A DNA stretch of 64,000 nt from Candidatus Pantoea bituminis (lineage in GTDB: Bacteria; Pseudomonadota; Gammaproteobacteria; Enterobacterales; Enterobacteriaceae): contig NZ_JAGTWO010000004.1 in assembly GCF_018842675.1 (NCBI RefSeq), positions 434,001 to 498,000 of the forward strand. Reading direction: 5' to 3'. Positions 30,562 to 40,153 of the stretch are shown piece after piece (the stretch's first letter is position 1; every line of letters begins with the position of its first letter). Made by a program: the position numbers and the translations under genes. The notes below the pieces were generated by a model, which saw nothing but the letters and a program-made list of their open reading frames with translations, had not been told where the DNA came from and did not search any database.

Positions 30562-31143
30562 TTACGCAAAAACGTGACTGAGATGAGTCCGATAACGTTC
30601 AATATCACGCGGAACATCCGGTTGTTTGATCACGTCGTTACAAATAAAGGTTGGCAATGCTTCCATCCCCAGGAACTGGTTGGCTTTATGGAAGTGTAAA
30701 TAAAGACCATCAACACCCACGCCTTCAAAGAACTGATCTGGATCGGTGAAGGCATCCAGCGGGGCATTCCACGTCAGAGAAAGCATATATTTTTTGCCCT
30801 GAAGCAGACCGCCAGAACCGTATTTCTTTTCAGCATCTGAACGAGAACGACCATCACTGGCATACAGTGAACCGTGACCTTCAGTAAAGATTTCATCAAT
30901 GTAGCGTTTTACCGTCCACGGCTCGCCCATCCACCAGCCCGGCATTTGATAAATCACCACGTCGCTCTCTACATATTTTTGCACTTCGTCGGCAACCACA
31001 TAATCGCTGTCCGCAACGGTGACCGAAACTTCATGTCCTAAGTCGCGCAGCTGGCTGGCAGCCACGTCGGTCAGGGTGTGATTCAGTTCGCCTTTGGAAT
31101 GGGCAAACGTTTTGCCACCATCAATAATTAAAATCTTGCTCAT
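30562..31143 (-). CDS. mdaB: NADPH:quinone reductase MdaB
   Basis: 193 residues, flavodoxin-like fold of the NQO1/MdaB group. A two-electron quinone reductase that avoids semiquinone radicals. Recognisable segments are the N-terminal phosphate loop MSKILIIDGGKTFAHSKGE, the FAD-binding YQMPGWWMGEPWTVKRYIDE and LSLTWNAPLDAF. CGGAG lies 10 bp before ATG 31143. Operon with ygiN. Confidence 0.96.
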   Translation of the reverse strand: MSKILIIDGGKTFAHSKGELNHTLTDVAASQLRDLGHEVSVTVADSDYVVADEVQKYVESDVVIYQMPGWWMGEPWTVKRYIDEIFTEGHGSLYASDGRSRSDAEKKYGSGGLLQGKKYMLSLTWNAPLDAFTDPDQFFEGVGVDGLYLHFHKANQFLGMEALPTFICNDVIKQPDVPRDIERYRTHLSHVFA

Positions 31144-31304
31144 TAACTGTGTGCTCCGTTATTTGACTATGGGCCACAGCTTACGCGCGAAGCGGCACGG
31201 GAAAAATGGGATTTGGATCACAACACTTTTGCCTGTACAGCAATAATCCCTGCATTTATGTCACCATCAGCGCGCGAATCAACATCAAATAAGACGCATA
31301 ACCC

Positions 31305-32072
31305 ATGAAAAAAAGCTTTCTGTTTGTACTGCTGCTGGCCTCTGGTGCCGCGCAGGCACAATCCCATCTCGATAACATTCTCAGCAGTAAGACGTTGAAA
31401 GTCTGCACCACTGGCGATTACAAGCCTTACAGCTATCTGCGTTCAGATGGCAATTATGAAGGGCTGGACATCAGCATGGCGCAGTCGCTGGCGGCTTCAC
31501 TTGGCGCAAAAGTCGAATGGGTGCCCACCACATGGAAAACCCTGATGCAGGATTTCCTCGCGAAGCACTGCGACATCGCGCTCGGTGGCGTGTCGGTGAC
31601 ATTAAAACGTCAGCAAACGGCGTGGTTCGCTCAGCCGCTGGGAGTAGACGGAAAAATTCCGCTGGTGCGCTGTACGGATAAAGAAAAATATCAAACCGTT
31701 GAGCAGTTAAATAAGCCCAGCGTCCGTTTGATTGAACCGGCGGGCGGCACCAACGAAGCCTTTGTCCATAGTCATTTACCACAGGCTTCGCTGACGTTGT
31801 TCCACGATAACGTCACCATTTTCCAGCAGTTGGTGGATAACAAAGCGGATGTGATGATCACCGATGCCTCAGAAGCGCTTTATCAGCAGAAGCGCTTTCC
31901 GCAACTTTGTGCGTTGAATGCGGATAAACCGCTGCAATATGGCGAGAAGGCTTACATGATTCCGCGTGATGACATCAGCTGGAAGCAGTATGTCGATCAA
32001 TGGCTGCATCTGAGTACGGCGACCGGTGAATATGCGCGCGTTGCAGAACAATGGATGGGCGTTAGTCAGTAA
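31305..32072 (+). CDS. PheC-like periplasmic cyclohexadienyl dehydratase
   Basis: 255 residues with a signal peptide (MKKSFLFVLLLASGAAQA-QS) and a periplasmic solute-binding-protein fold (SBP_bac_3). The order of motifs TTGDYKPYSYL, DISMAQSLAASLGA, CDIALGGVSV, GGTNEAF, DNVTIFQQLVDNKADVMITDA and EKAYMIPRDD closely resembles, from memory, Pseudomonas PheC, which converts prephenate or arogenate to phenylpyruvate or phenylalanine in the periplasm. No ABC permease or ATPase gene lies nearby, which supports an enzyme over a transport protein. An amino-acid binding protein is the alternative. Confidence 0.75.
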   Translation: MKKSFLFVLLLASGAAQAQSHLDNILSSKTLKVCTTGDYKPYSYLRSDGNYEGLDISMAQSLAASLGAKVEWVPTTWKTLMQDFLAKHCDIALGGVSVTLKRQQTAWFAQPLGVDGKIPLVRCTDKEKYQTVEQLNKPSVRLIEPAGGTNEAFVHSHLPQASLTLFHDNVTIFQQLVDNKADVMITDASEALYQQKRFPQLCALNADKPLQYGEKAYMIPRDDISWKQYVDQWLHLSTATGEYARVAEQWMGVSQ

Positions 32073-32090
32073 AAAAGTGTTAACGGAACA

Positions 32091-32114
32091 GGCCGGGATC
32101 GTCCCGGCCTTTTA
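32091..32114. terminator. Terminator after the PheC-like gene
   Basis: An 8-bp GC stem ggccggga/tcccggcc (32091-32098, 32102-32109) with a three-base loop and TTTTATT after it. Convergent with the aldolase gene whose stop is at 32121. Confidence 0.85.
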
Positions 32115-32120
32115 TTGCCT

Positions 32121-32981
32121 TTAATAAAGGTTGGCTTTACCCAAACCACCAAACAGGTTCATCTTGTAGCGAATGACCGCTTTGGCTGCATCAATCGCTT
32201 CTGGATAGATAACATTCGGGTCCCACCAGGTTTCACGCGTTAACACTTCACGGACTTTCTGGAAGTAAGCGAACTTCATGTCGCTGGAAATATTGATTTT
32301 TCCGACACCTAACGTCACAGCCTCCGCTACTTCGGCATCGGGATTAGCTGATCCGCCATGCAGCACCAGCGGAATATCGACGCGCTGCGAGATCTCTCGC
32401 AAAATATGCATCTGCAATTCTGGCTTCATATCTTTTGGATAGATGCCGTGTGCGGTGCCAATCGCCACCGCTAAAGTATCAACGCCGGTACGCTGAACAT
32501 AATCTTCGGCCTGAGCCGGATCGGTGTAGATGACTTTACTGACGCCGCCTTCAACCGAGGTTCCCGTATCGCCGATGGTGCCCAACTCGCCCTCTACCGA
32601 AACGCCTACTGCATGCGCCAGTTTCACGACTTCTTTGGTCAATGCCACGTTCTCTTCATAAGGCAGCAGCGAACCATCGATCATTACCGAGGTGAACCCG
32701 CACTGAATTGCACGCAACACCTGCGCCACCGAAGCGCCATGATCAAGGTGCAGAGTAAAGGGCACTTTGCTTTTCAGCGTACGCTCGCGGACGTAGCCAA
32801 AGAACGCATCGGTGACAAACTCCAGTTCGCTGGGATGGATCGAAATAATGGCCGGGGTTTGCGTTGCTTCTGCTTCTTCTACCACTGCACGAATAAAGCA
32901 GCTATCCGCCACGTTAAACGCGCCAATGGCGAAACGGTGTTGGCGAGTAGGGCTTAACATCTCTTTCATTGAAATCAACAT
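32121..32981 (-). CDS. Class II ketose-bisphosphate aldolase 1
   Basis: 286 residues, zinc-dependent fructose/tagatose-bisphosphate aldolase family. The metal and catalytic positions are in place: HLDHGAS (catalytic Asp and zinc His near residue 84), VEGELG, GTAHGIY (zinc His near 180) and LHGGSA (zinc His near 210), then KINISSD for phosphate binding. The usual GGSG loop reads GGSA. Last gene of a PTS operon, about 90 bp after a second, paralogous aldolase. The precise sugar phosphate is unknown. Start ATG 32981 follows GAGGA. Confidence 0.85.
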   Translation of the reverse strand: MLISMKEMLSPTRQHRFAIGAFNVADSCFIRAVVEEAEATQTPAIISIHPSELEFVTDAFFGYVRERTLKSKVPFTLHLDHGASVAQVLRAIQCGFTSVMIDGSLLPYEENVALTKEVVKLAHAVGVSVEGELGTIGDTGTSVEGGVSKVIYTDPAQAEDYVQRTGVDTLAVAIGTAHGIYPKDMKPELQMHILREISQRVDIPLVLHGGSANPDAEVAEAVTLGVGKINISSDMKFAYFQKVREVLTRETWWDPNVIYPEAIDAAKAVIRYKMNLFGGLGKANLY

Positions 32982-33068
32982 GTTAACTATTCCTCAGCTT
33001 GTTTTACGACAAAGGGTTCCCGCGCCTGTGTGGTCACAGACTTTTTTGCGGTGATCTAAAAAGGATTA

Positions 33069-33920
33069 TCAGGCTTGGTTAGCAGCGCCTGACCAGCTCA
33101 AATATTCAATAACCACTTCACGGCAGGCGGATTCCATTAATCCTTGTAAATCCGCCAGTTCAGCATCGGGATGTTTTTTCAGCGCCTGCTGCAATGCCTG
33201 TTTTCCGGCATCAAACACCGCAGCACCGACATTGATTTTGACCACACCATGCTGACTGACGCGGCGAATATCATCGGCGGGCGTACCGCTGCCGCCATGC
33301 AGCGCGAGTGGAACGGATGAAGCCGCGTGTATCTCGCTCAAGCGCTGAAAGTCGATTTGCGGTTTAACGCCAGCCGGATAAAGGCCGTGCGCTGTGCCCA
33401 CCGAAACCGCCAGCAGATCGATTTGAGTCTGTTCAATAAAGGGCAGCACATCTTTCACCTGCGTCATTTTCACCGCCGCATCCGCCCGTTCATAGGTAGG
33501 CGCATCGGCGATATGCCCCAGCTCGCCTTCAACGCACACGCCTGTGGTATGCGCCATGTTCACTACTTGCGCGGTCTGCCGAATATTCTCCGTTAGCGGC
33601 TCTGATGAAGCATCAATCATCAGGCCGGTAAAACCTGCGCGAAAGGCTTGCCCAATCAACGCAAAAGCTTTGCCATGATCGAGTGCCAGCGCAATCGGGA
33701 CGTTGGCCGCTTCAGCCAGCGCTCGCACCAGCGGCACGGCAATGGCGGGCGGGAAGTGTGCGCTGTGCCCCTGATAAACGTTGAGGATCAGCGGCGCACG
33801 CTGCTGCTCGGCAGCCTGAATAGCTGCGCGGGCAGTTTCCAGATTGAAGCAGTTGATAGCCAGCACCGCATACTTGCCGCGTGCTGCCTGAGTAATCAGG
33901 TCGTTCATTGCTGCATACAT
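33069..33920 (-). CDS. Class II ketose-bisphosphate aldolase 2
   Basis: 283 residues from ATG 33920 (MYAAMNDLI), which lies 5 bp after AAGGAG. The open frame runs 26 codons further upstream into EIIC and is not credible. The family motifs are LALDHGKA, VEGELGHIAD, SVGTAHGLY, LHGGSGTP and VKINVGAA, so all zinc His and the catalytic Asp are present. It is clearly paralogous but quite divergent from the neighbouring aldolase, which suggests different substrates or a heteromeric pair, not a recent duplication. Ten bases after the EIIC stop. Confidence 0.87.
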   Translation of the reverse strand: MYAAMNDLITQAARGKYAVLAINCFNLETARAAIQAAEQQRAPLILNVYQGHSAHFPPAIAVPLVRALAEAANVPIALALDHGKAFALIGQAFRAGFTGLMIDASSEPLTENIRQTAQVVNMAHTTGVCVEGELGHIADAPTYERADAAVKMTQVKDVLPFIEQTQIDLLAVSVGTAHGLYPAGVKPQIDFQRLSEIHAASSVPLALHGGSGTPADDIRRVSQHGVVKINVGAAVFDAGKQALQQALKKHPDAELADLQGLMESACREVVIEYLSWSGAANQA

Positions 33921-33930
33921 ACATGGCTCC

Positions 33931-35021
33931 TTATTCCAGCGTGAATTTGATGTCATCGTCGCGAACACTGTGGTCTTCCACGTCGTCAAACTCTTCATCC
34001 GCTTGGGTAACCGTTTTTTTCAGCAGAGAAAGCATCACGCCGCATATTGCCGTGCCGATACCGAGCGCCAGACAAAACAGCCAAGGTTTGGTAAACAGCG
34101 GCACCACGAACATGCCACCGTGCGGCACTGGCGCTTCCACGCCCCAGACCATGATCAATCCGCCAGCAATGGAAGAGGCCACTACGCAACTACCGACCAC
34201 ACGGAACAAGTCGCGGGCAGCAATCGGAATCACACCTTCGGTGATCATGCAGATACCCATCGGAAAGGCTGCTTTTAGCGCCTCTTTTTCTGCCTGCGTA
34301 TATTTGTGACGCGTTAACAGGTAGGAAAGGGTGATGCCAAACGGGGGAATAATCGAACCGACAAATTTCACCGCTTCAGGGCCATAAATACCGTCAACTA
34401 ACATGCCATCGGCGAACAGCGACATGGTTTTGTTGATTGGCCCACCGAAGTCAAAGGTCGCCATTGCACCCAGAATGGCACCCATCACAAACTTCGAGCC
34501 GCCCTGCATCGACTCCAGCAGCGTAATCAAGGTCTTTTGTAGCCAGACAATCGGCTGGCCCACAAACGTCATCATCAGCAGTCCAGCGATAACCGTGCTG
34601 AGCACTGGCAATATCATGACGGGCATCAATCCCTGCATCGACTGCGGCAGTTTGATGCTGCGGCGCAGTAGCAGCACGGTGTAGCCCACCAGAAAACCGC
34701 CGAGAATGCCGCCGATAAAACCGGTGCCGATCTGCCCGCAGATGAAACCGACGATCAGGCCGGGTGCAAAACCGGGTCGATCAGCAATCGAATATGCGAT
34801 CGCCGCGCTGATCAACGGCACGATCAATCCCATTCCCCATCCGCCGATCTGGTTAAGCATCCAGGCGATACTGCCGGTCTGTTTACCGACGTCGGGACCC
34901 CGATCACCTGACCTAGCGCGATACAGATCCCGGCTGCGACGATCAGCGGGATCATCCATGAAATCCCAGTGAGAAGATGCCCTTTGATCTCTTGACCATA
35001 TTGCCGTTTGATAGTGTTCAT
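33931..35021 (-). CDS. PTS fructose-type permease, EIIC (frameshifted in this sequence)
   Basis: Membrane channel subunit of a fructose-family phosphotransferase system. The true start is ATG 35021 (MNTIKRQYGQEIKGHLLTGISWMIP) behind GAGGAGATC. The frame breaks at the C-tract 34898-34901 (four C on the plus strand), and a fifth base gives ALGQVIGGPDVGKQTGSIAWML and joins the long downstream frame, total 363 residues. About eight to ten hydrophobic segments, with family landmarks GGPINKTMSLFADGM and GGMFVVPL and a Glu-containing PMGICMITEGVIP. An acidic C-terminal tail faces the cytoplasm. Confidence 0.88.
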
Positions 35022-35032
35022 GCTGGATCTCC

Positions 35033-35347
35033 TCACGCACGCGCCAGTGAATCCGCCACTTTCTCGAGGAATTTAACCGGCGACTTGATCACCACTTCGG
35101 TTTTCACTCTCACGATCGGTTTGCCGCGAAAGCGATCTTCACCGCTGATTTTCACATCAACTGCCAGAATCACTACATCCGCCGCCGCAATAGCTTCATG
35201 GCTTAAGGCATTTTCAGTACCGATGGTGCCTTGCGTTTCAACCTGGATGGTATGACCCAGCGCGTGTGCGCCTTTAATCAGTTTTTCACGCGCAATATAG
35301 GTATGCGCGATGCCCGCCGTGCAGGCGGCAACACAGACGATATTCAT
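35033..35347 (-). CDS. PTS fructose-type EIIB
   Basis: 104 residues, a free-standing EIIB domain. The phosphorylated cysteine lies in VAACTAGIAHTYIA (Cys9), the fructose-family signature. Accepts phosphate from EIIA and passes it to the incoming sugar with EIIC. Eleven bases upstream of the EIIC start, 22 bp after EIIA. Confidence 0.93.
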   Translation of the reverse strand: MNIVCVAACTAGIAHTYIAREKLIKGAHALGHTIQVETQGTIGTENALSHEAIAAADVVILAVDVKISGEDRFRGKPIVRVKTEVVIKSPVKFLEKVADSLARA

Positions 35348-35369
35348 GTTTTACCTCGGGATTGTAGGA

Positions 35370-35840
35370 TTAACAGAGATCGGTTTCGGCGTACTGACTA
35401 AACAGCCGGATGATTTTGCTGGGATCGTTTTCTGCCAGCAGTTGGGCAATCACCTCATCATCGGCCAGCGCGCTGGCCACTTGTGACAACAGGCGAATAT
35501 GGGTGGTGTTCTGATCTTCGAGCCGTACCGCAAACAGAATGATGCAGCGCACCGCACTGTCATCCAGCGTTTCCCACGGAATGTCATGTTGCGTACGGCC
35601 AATCGCCAGCGTGGTTTGCAGCACCGCAGAGGATTTCCCGTGCGGAATAGCAACATGATTTTCAAAGCCGGTAGAACCTTCCGCCTCGCGCAGCCAGACA
35701 TCCTCTATAAATGCCTGTTTGTCGCTGATGGCGCCGTCCTGATAAAGCAGTTCGGTTAATTCATTTATTACCTCTTCCTTGCTGGTAGCGTGCAGTGCCA
35801 GGTTTACGCGGCGCGGGTTAAGAATGCGGGAAATATCCAT
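35370..35840 (-). CDS. PTS fructose/mannitol-type EIIA
   Basis: 156 residues, PTS_EIIA_2 family. The active-site histidine is in NHVAIPHGKS (His67), flanked by GSTGFE and by DIPWETLDDSAVRCI. Receives phosphate from HPr. A separate EIIA, EIIB and EIIC arrangement, without an FPr fusion. Immediately downstream of the BglG/MtlR-type regulator, 14 bp apart, so co-transcribed. Confidence 0.93.
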   Translation of the reverse strand: MDISRILNPRRVNLALHATSKEEVINELTELLYQDGAISDKQAFIEDVWLREAEGSTGFENHVAIPHGKSSAVLQTTLAIGRTQHDIPWETLDDSAVRCIILFAVRLEDQNTTHIRLLSQVASALADDEVIAQLLAENDPSKIIRLFSQYAETDLC

Positions 35841-35854
35841 CAGTCAAACCTCAT

Positions 35855-37417
35855 TCAATTAATTGCCATAGCGCAATGCGCCGTGTGCGGCAGCTGGCTG
35901 CCAATCATCGCTTCCGTCACGCGCCGAATGTCGTCGTCATTAAAAAAGGCGGTAACGTAAACCATCGGTAAATCAGTGCTATCGAGATGAATCGTAGTGA
36001 TCACTAAATCCACCGTTTCCTGCTGGCAAAAGCGGCTCAGATTGTTGGCAGAGACCACGCCGACGATGATCCAATCCGGGAAAGCGCGCAGAATGCGGCT
36101 TTTCAACAGATGCGAAGTGCCTACGCCGCTGGAGCAGACCACCAAAATGCGTTTATGGGCAATCTGCCGCTCCAGTGCGGCCTGGAAATGTACGCAGAGA
36201 TAACCCACTTCATCATCCGCCACGGTTGAGAGCTGGAAGTGCTTTGCCGTCAGACGCATGGCGAGTTGCGTCAACGAAAATATCTCGCTTAACTCATTTT
36301 TAATATCATCGAGTAAAGGGTTACGGATATTAATGTGATATTTAAGTCGATTGATGAGTGGCTTAATATGAATAAGTAACCCTTCAAATAATAAGCGGTC
36401 CTGGGATACGTCACGTTGAATTAATTCTGAGAAGCAGCGGATTAATTCATGGGTTATTTTTAACGACTCTTCACTGGCGAATTGATATTGTGCGGCCATT
36501 TCATTGCCACGCTCTTCCATGACAATGCCAGACGAAACGATATACTGATAAATAAAACCGACTTCATCGACGGGCAAGGGTGCTTGAATACGTTGCTCAA
36601 TGCGCGTCACCATCTGGCGAGCAATAAGTAAAATGCGACTGTCCAGTTCCGATGAACTGAGTGCCGACGGCAGCGACAACGCGTTTCCCTGCGCCATACG
36701 ATGCATCATGATCAAAATATGGGTGCAGAGATTAATGTAGTAGGCATCGCTGAGCGGATAACTCAACTGCTGCTCCATCTGCTGCAGCAAAGCCTGCACG
36801 AAGGCGACATCCTGTTCACCGAAATAGTGAATCAGCGCCTGATAGCTGCCCGGATCGAGGCGTGGTTCCAGTGAGTTGCTGGCCGTATGATGCTGCATAA
36901 CGTCATTGATCAGCGAAACGATCGCCTGACGCAGCGCCTGCTCGCTGCCCTCAACGTGTGTGCCGCTCTGGCTGCGCACCAGCAGCAATCCCAGCGGTTG
37001 CAGCCACTCTTCAATCACTCTTAAATCATTCACTATTGACGCATGGCTAATGAAGTAGCGCTCTGAAAGCTTGCTGATTGAGGTTTCTCGCGGTGATTCA
37101 CTCAGCAGTTGCGAAGCAATCTTCACGCGACGTGCATTATGACTAAACCCTTCTGACCAATGTTCTTCGCTGGTCAAATGCTGTTCCAGCTGTGCTCTTT
37201 GCTGCATGTCACCAATCTGTAAACGCAATCCACGGCCCGGCAATTTTTCTATTGCGATGTGCCAGTCGACCAGCCATAGCTCAATACTTTGTAAGTCACG
37301 GTAGATACTTTTCTCTGAGACTTCTAACTGTTGCGCCAGCAGCAGCAAAGTAAGCGGGGCGCTGTTTTGCAGCAGTAATTTCAGCAGGCGATGTTGTCTT
37401 GACGTCAAATTTTGCAT
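35855..37417 (-). CDS. BglG/MtlR-type PRD-containing transcriptional regulator
   Basis: 520 residues. The N-terminal helix-turn-helix (LTSRQHRLLKLLL ... VSEKSIYRDLQSI) is followed by a second Mga-like HTH (ISKLSERYFISHASIVNDLRVIEEWL), two PTS regulation domains with candidate phosphorylation His (FIYQYIVSS region and VGYLCVHFQAALER) and a C-terminal EIIB-like domain with the cysteine loop VVCSSGVGTSHLL. No EIIA domain is fused. DNA-binding activators of this type are switched by PTS phosphorylation. First gene of the operon, with CRP-like sites 200-250 bp upstream. Confidence 0.88.
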   Translation of the reverse strand: MQNLTSRQHRLLKLLLQNSAPLTLLLLAQQLEVSEKSIYRDLQSIELWLVDWHIAIEKLPGRGLRLQIGDMQQRAQLEQHLTSEEHWSEGFSHNARRVKIASQLLSESPRETSISKLSERYFISHASIVNDLRVIEEWLQPLGLLLVRSQSGTHVEGSEQALRQAIVSLINDVMQHHTASNSLEPRLDPGSYQALIHYFGEQDVAFVQALLQQMEQQLSYPLSDAYYINLCTHILIMMHRMAQGNALSLPSALSSSELDSRILLIARQMVTRIEQRIQAPLPVDEVGFIYQYIVSSGIVMEERGNEMAAQYQFASEESLKITHELIRCFSELIQRDVSQDRLLFEGLLIHIKPLINRLKYHINIRNPLLDDIKNELSEIFSLTQLAMRLTAKHFQLSTVADDEVGYLCVHFQAALERQIAHKRILVVCSSGVGTSHLLKSRILRAFPDWIIVGVVSANNLSRFCQQETVDLVITTIHLDSTDLPMVYVTAFFNDDDIRRVTEAMIGSQLPHTAHCAMAIN

Positions 37418-37566
37418 GAGTCACCTTATCTTTAAAGCTGCGTATATTTCTTTTCGCTGCTTTAGCGGAGTTAATTAAATCAAGAGACAAGCGTGCAATA
37501 AAAATCAGGTCGTAAGGCATGGAGATAAATTTAGGTGGGGTCGGAAATAACGACAATACTAAATCT

Positions 37567-37583
37567 TGTCCAGTTACGGGACA
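37567..37583. promoter_or_regulatory. Inverted repeat in the PTS operon control region
   Basis: tgtcc-agttacg-ggaca, five-base arms around a seven-base centre. It lies between the CRP-like sites and the regulator gene, at or just past the likely transcription start, so it could be the operator of the PRD regulator. Only the symmetry is seen. Confidence 0.3.
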
Positions 37584-37617
37584 GCGTTAATACGATAAGG
37601 CTTGGTGAGTTTTTAAT

Positions 37618-37633
37618 TGCGAACGCGATCACA
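37618..37633. promoter_or_regulatory. CRP-like site 1
   Basis: TGCGA-N6-TCACA, nine of ten bases of the CRP consensus half-sites, in AT-rich flanks. It lies 200 bp upstream of the PTS regulator start, in the spacer shared with parC. Carbon catabolite activation of the PTS operon is the natural reading. Confidence 0.55.
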
Positions 37634-37653
37634 ATTAATTATTACTATTATTT

Positions 37654-37669
37654 TGTGAGCGTTATCTCA
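37654..37669. promoter_or_regulatory. CRP-like site 2
   Basis: TGTGA-N6-TCTCA, nine of ten consensus bases, centred 36 bp from site 1. The spacing is close to three and a half helical turns. The 417-bp spacer 37418-37834 otherwise holds no gene. Confidence 0.5.
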
Positions 37670-37834
37670 TTCTGTTTTTTATTTACGCGCTGGGTCACAT
37701 AAAAAAAGGATTAATTCTCAGCCTGCCGTGCCACGCTTCCCCTGTGACTAAATCAGGCGAATAAGGTACTATCCTCGCCAAACAACCGTCGGGTGTCCCG
37801 CTGTTGTGGGCCACGATGTGAGGATGAAAGCATA

Positions 37835-40107
37835 ATGAGTGAATTGACGCAGGATGGTGCAGAGCGTCTTGCCTTGCACACATTTACTGAGAATGCGTAC
37901 TTAAACTATTCCATGTACGTGATCATGGACCGCGCCTTGCCTTATATTGGTGACGGTTTGAAGCCGGTTCAGCGCCGCATTGTTTACGCCATGTCGGAAC
38001 TGGGGCTAAACAACAGCGCAAAATTTAAAAAATCTGCCCGTACCGTGGGTGATGTATTGGGTAAATACCATCCGCACGGCGACAGCGCCTGTTATGAAGC
38101 GATGGTGTTAATGGCGCAGCCGTTTTCCTACCGCTATCCGCTGGTTGATGGTCAGGGAAACTGGGGCGCACCGGACGATCCGAAATCGTTCGCAGCAATG
38201 CGTTACACCGAATCTCGCCTGTCAAAATATGCCGAAGTGCTGTTGGGCGAATTAGGCCAGGGCACGGTTGATTACATCCCCAACTTTGACGGCACGATGC
38301 AAGAGCCGAAAATGTTGCCGGCGCGTCTGCCCAATATCCTGCTAAACGGCACCACCGGTATTGCCGTGGGGATGGCGACCGACATTCCACCGCACAACTT
38401 GCGTGAAGTGGCACAGGCGGTGATTGCGCTGATCGATAATCCTAAAACCACGCTGGATGATCTGCTGGATATCGTTCAGGGACCTGATTTCCCGAATGAA
38501 GCGGAAATCATTACGCCGCGCGACGAGATCCGTAAAATCTACCAGAATGGCCGTGGCTCTATTCGTCAGCGCGCAGTCTATAAGAAAGAAGATGGCGAAG
38601 TGGTGATCAGCGCTTTACCGCATCAGGTTTCGGGTGCGCGCGTGCTGGAGCAGATTGCTAACCAGATGCGCAATAAAAAGCTGCCGATGGTGGAGGATTT
38701 ACGTGATGAATCCAACCATGAGAACCCAACGCGCTTAGTGATCGTGCCGCGATCCAATCGCGTCGATCTCGATCAGGTGATGAACCATCTGTTCGCCACC
38801 ACCGATCTGGAAAAAGCTATCGCGTAAACCTGAATATGATCGGCCTGGATAACCGTCCAGCGGTGAAAAACCTGCTGGAGATCCTATCCGAATGGCTGGT
38901 GTACCGTCGCGATACCGTGCGTCGTCGCCTGAATTACCGGTTAGAGCGCGTGCTGCGTCGTTTGCATATCCTTGATGGTTTGCTGGTGGCGTTTCTCAAT
39001 ATTGATGACGTGATTCATATCATCCGTACCGAGGACGAACCAAAACAGGTATTGATGTCGCGCTTTGATATCAGCGAAACCCAGTCTGAAGCGATCCTCG
39101 AACTGAAACTGCGCCATTTGGCGAAGTTGGAAGAGATGAAGATTCGTGGCGAGCAGAGCGAACTGGAAAAAGAGCGTGATCAGCTGCAGGCGATTTTGGC
39201 TTCCGAACGCAAAATGAACACGCTGCTGAAGAAAGAATTGCAAGCCGACAGCGCCAGCTACGGCGATGATCGCCGTTCTCCGCTGCGTGAACGTGAAGAA
39301 GCGAAAGCCCTGAGTGAAACGGAACTGGTTCCGTCAGAACCGGTCACTATTGTGTTGTCGCAAATGGGCTGGGTGCGCAGCGCCAAAGGTCATGATATTG
39401 ATCCCAGCGGTTTGAGCTACAAAGCTGGCGACAGTTATCTGGCTGCGGCACGCGGCAAGAGTAATCAGCCGGTGGCATTCATCGATTCCACGGGGCGCAG
39501 CTATACGCTGGATCCCACTTCATTACCTTCCGCACGCGGGCAGGGCGAGCCGTTAACGGGCAAGCTGACGCCGCCGCCGGGCGCGGTAGTTGAACAAGTG
39601 TTGATGGAGCCTGACGACCAACGGCTGTTGATGGCGTCAGATGCGGGCTACGGTTTCATTTGTACGTTTAACGATCTGGTGTCGCGTAACCGCGCCGGTA
39701 AAGCGTTGCTGACGCTGCCGGACAATGCGCGCGTCATGACACCCATGGCGGTTCATCATGAAGATGACATGCTGCTGGCGATCACCCAAGCTGGACGGAT
39801 GCTGATGTTCCCGGTCGGTGAGCTGCCGCAAATGTCGAAAGGCAAGGGTAACAAGATTATCTCTATTCCGTCTGCAGAAGCGGCAGCGGGTACAGACAAG
39901 CTGGCGTGGCTGATGATTCTGCCGCCAGGTAGCAATATCACGCTGCACGTAGGTAAACGTAAGTTATTGCTGCGCAGTGAAGAGTTACAAAAATTCCGCG
40001 CCGATCGCGGTCGTCGAGGCACCTTGCTGCCACGCGGCCTGCAAAAAATTGATCGTGTGGAGCTGGACGCCCCAGCGCGTCCAGGAAATACGGATAGCGA
40101 AGAGTAA
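37835..40107 (+). CDS. parC: Topoisomerase IV subunit A (frameshifted in this sequence)
   Basis: DNA cleavage and religation subunit, partner of ParE. Start ATG 37835 ([36 protein letters not shown]). The quinolone-determining segment reads [11 protein letters not shown], the wild-type Ser and Glu. The catalytic Tyr is in [10 protein letters not shown]. The first frame ends at 38827 after LEKAIA. The A-tract 38811-38815 has five A, and a sixth gives [25 protein letters not shown] and joins the second frame, total 757 residues (752 in E. coli). A sequence error is the likely cause. Followed by plsC as in E. coli. Confidence 0.94.
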
Positions 40108-40153
40108 GCAACCGGGCTGACATTCGCGTCAGCCTCGGGACAATGAGGAAGCT

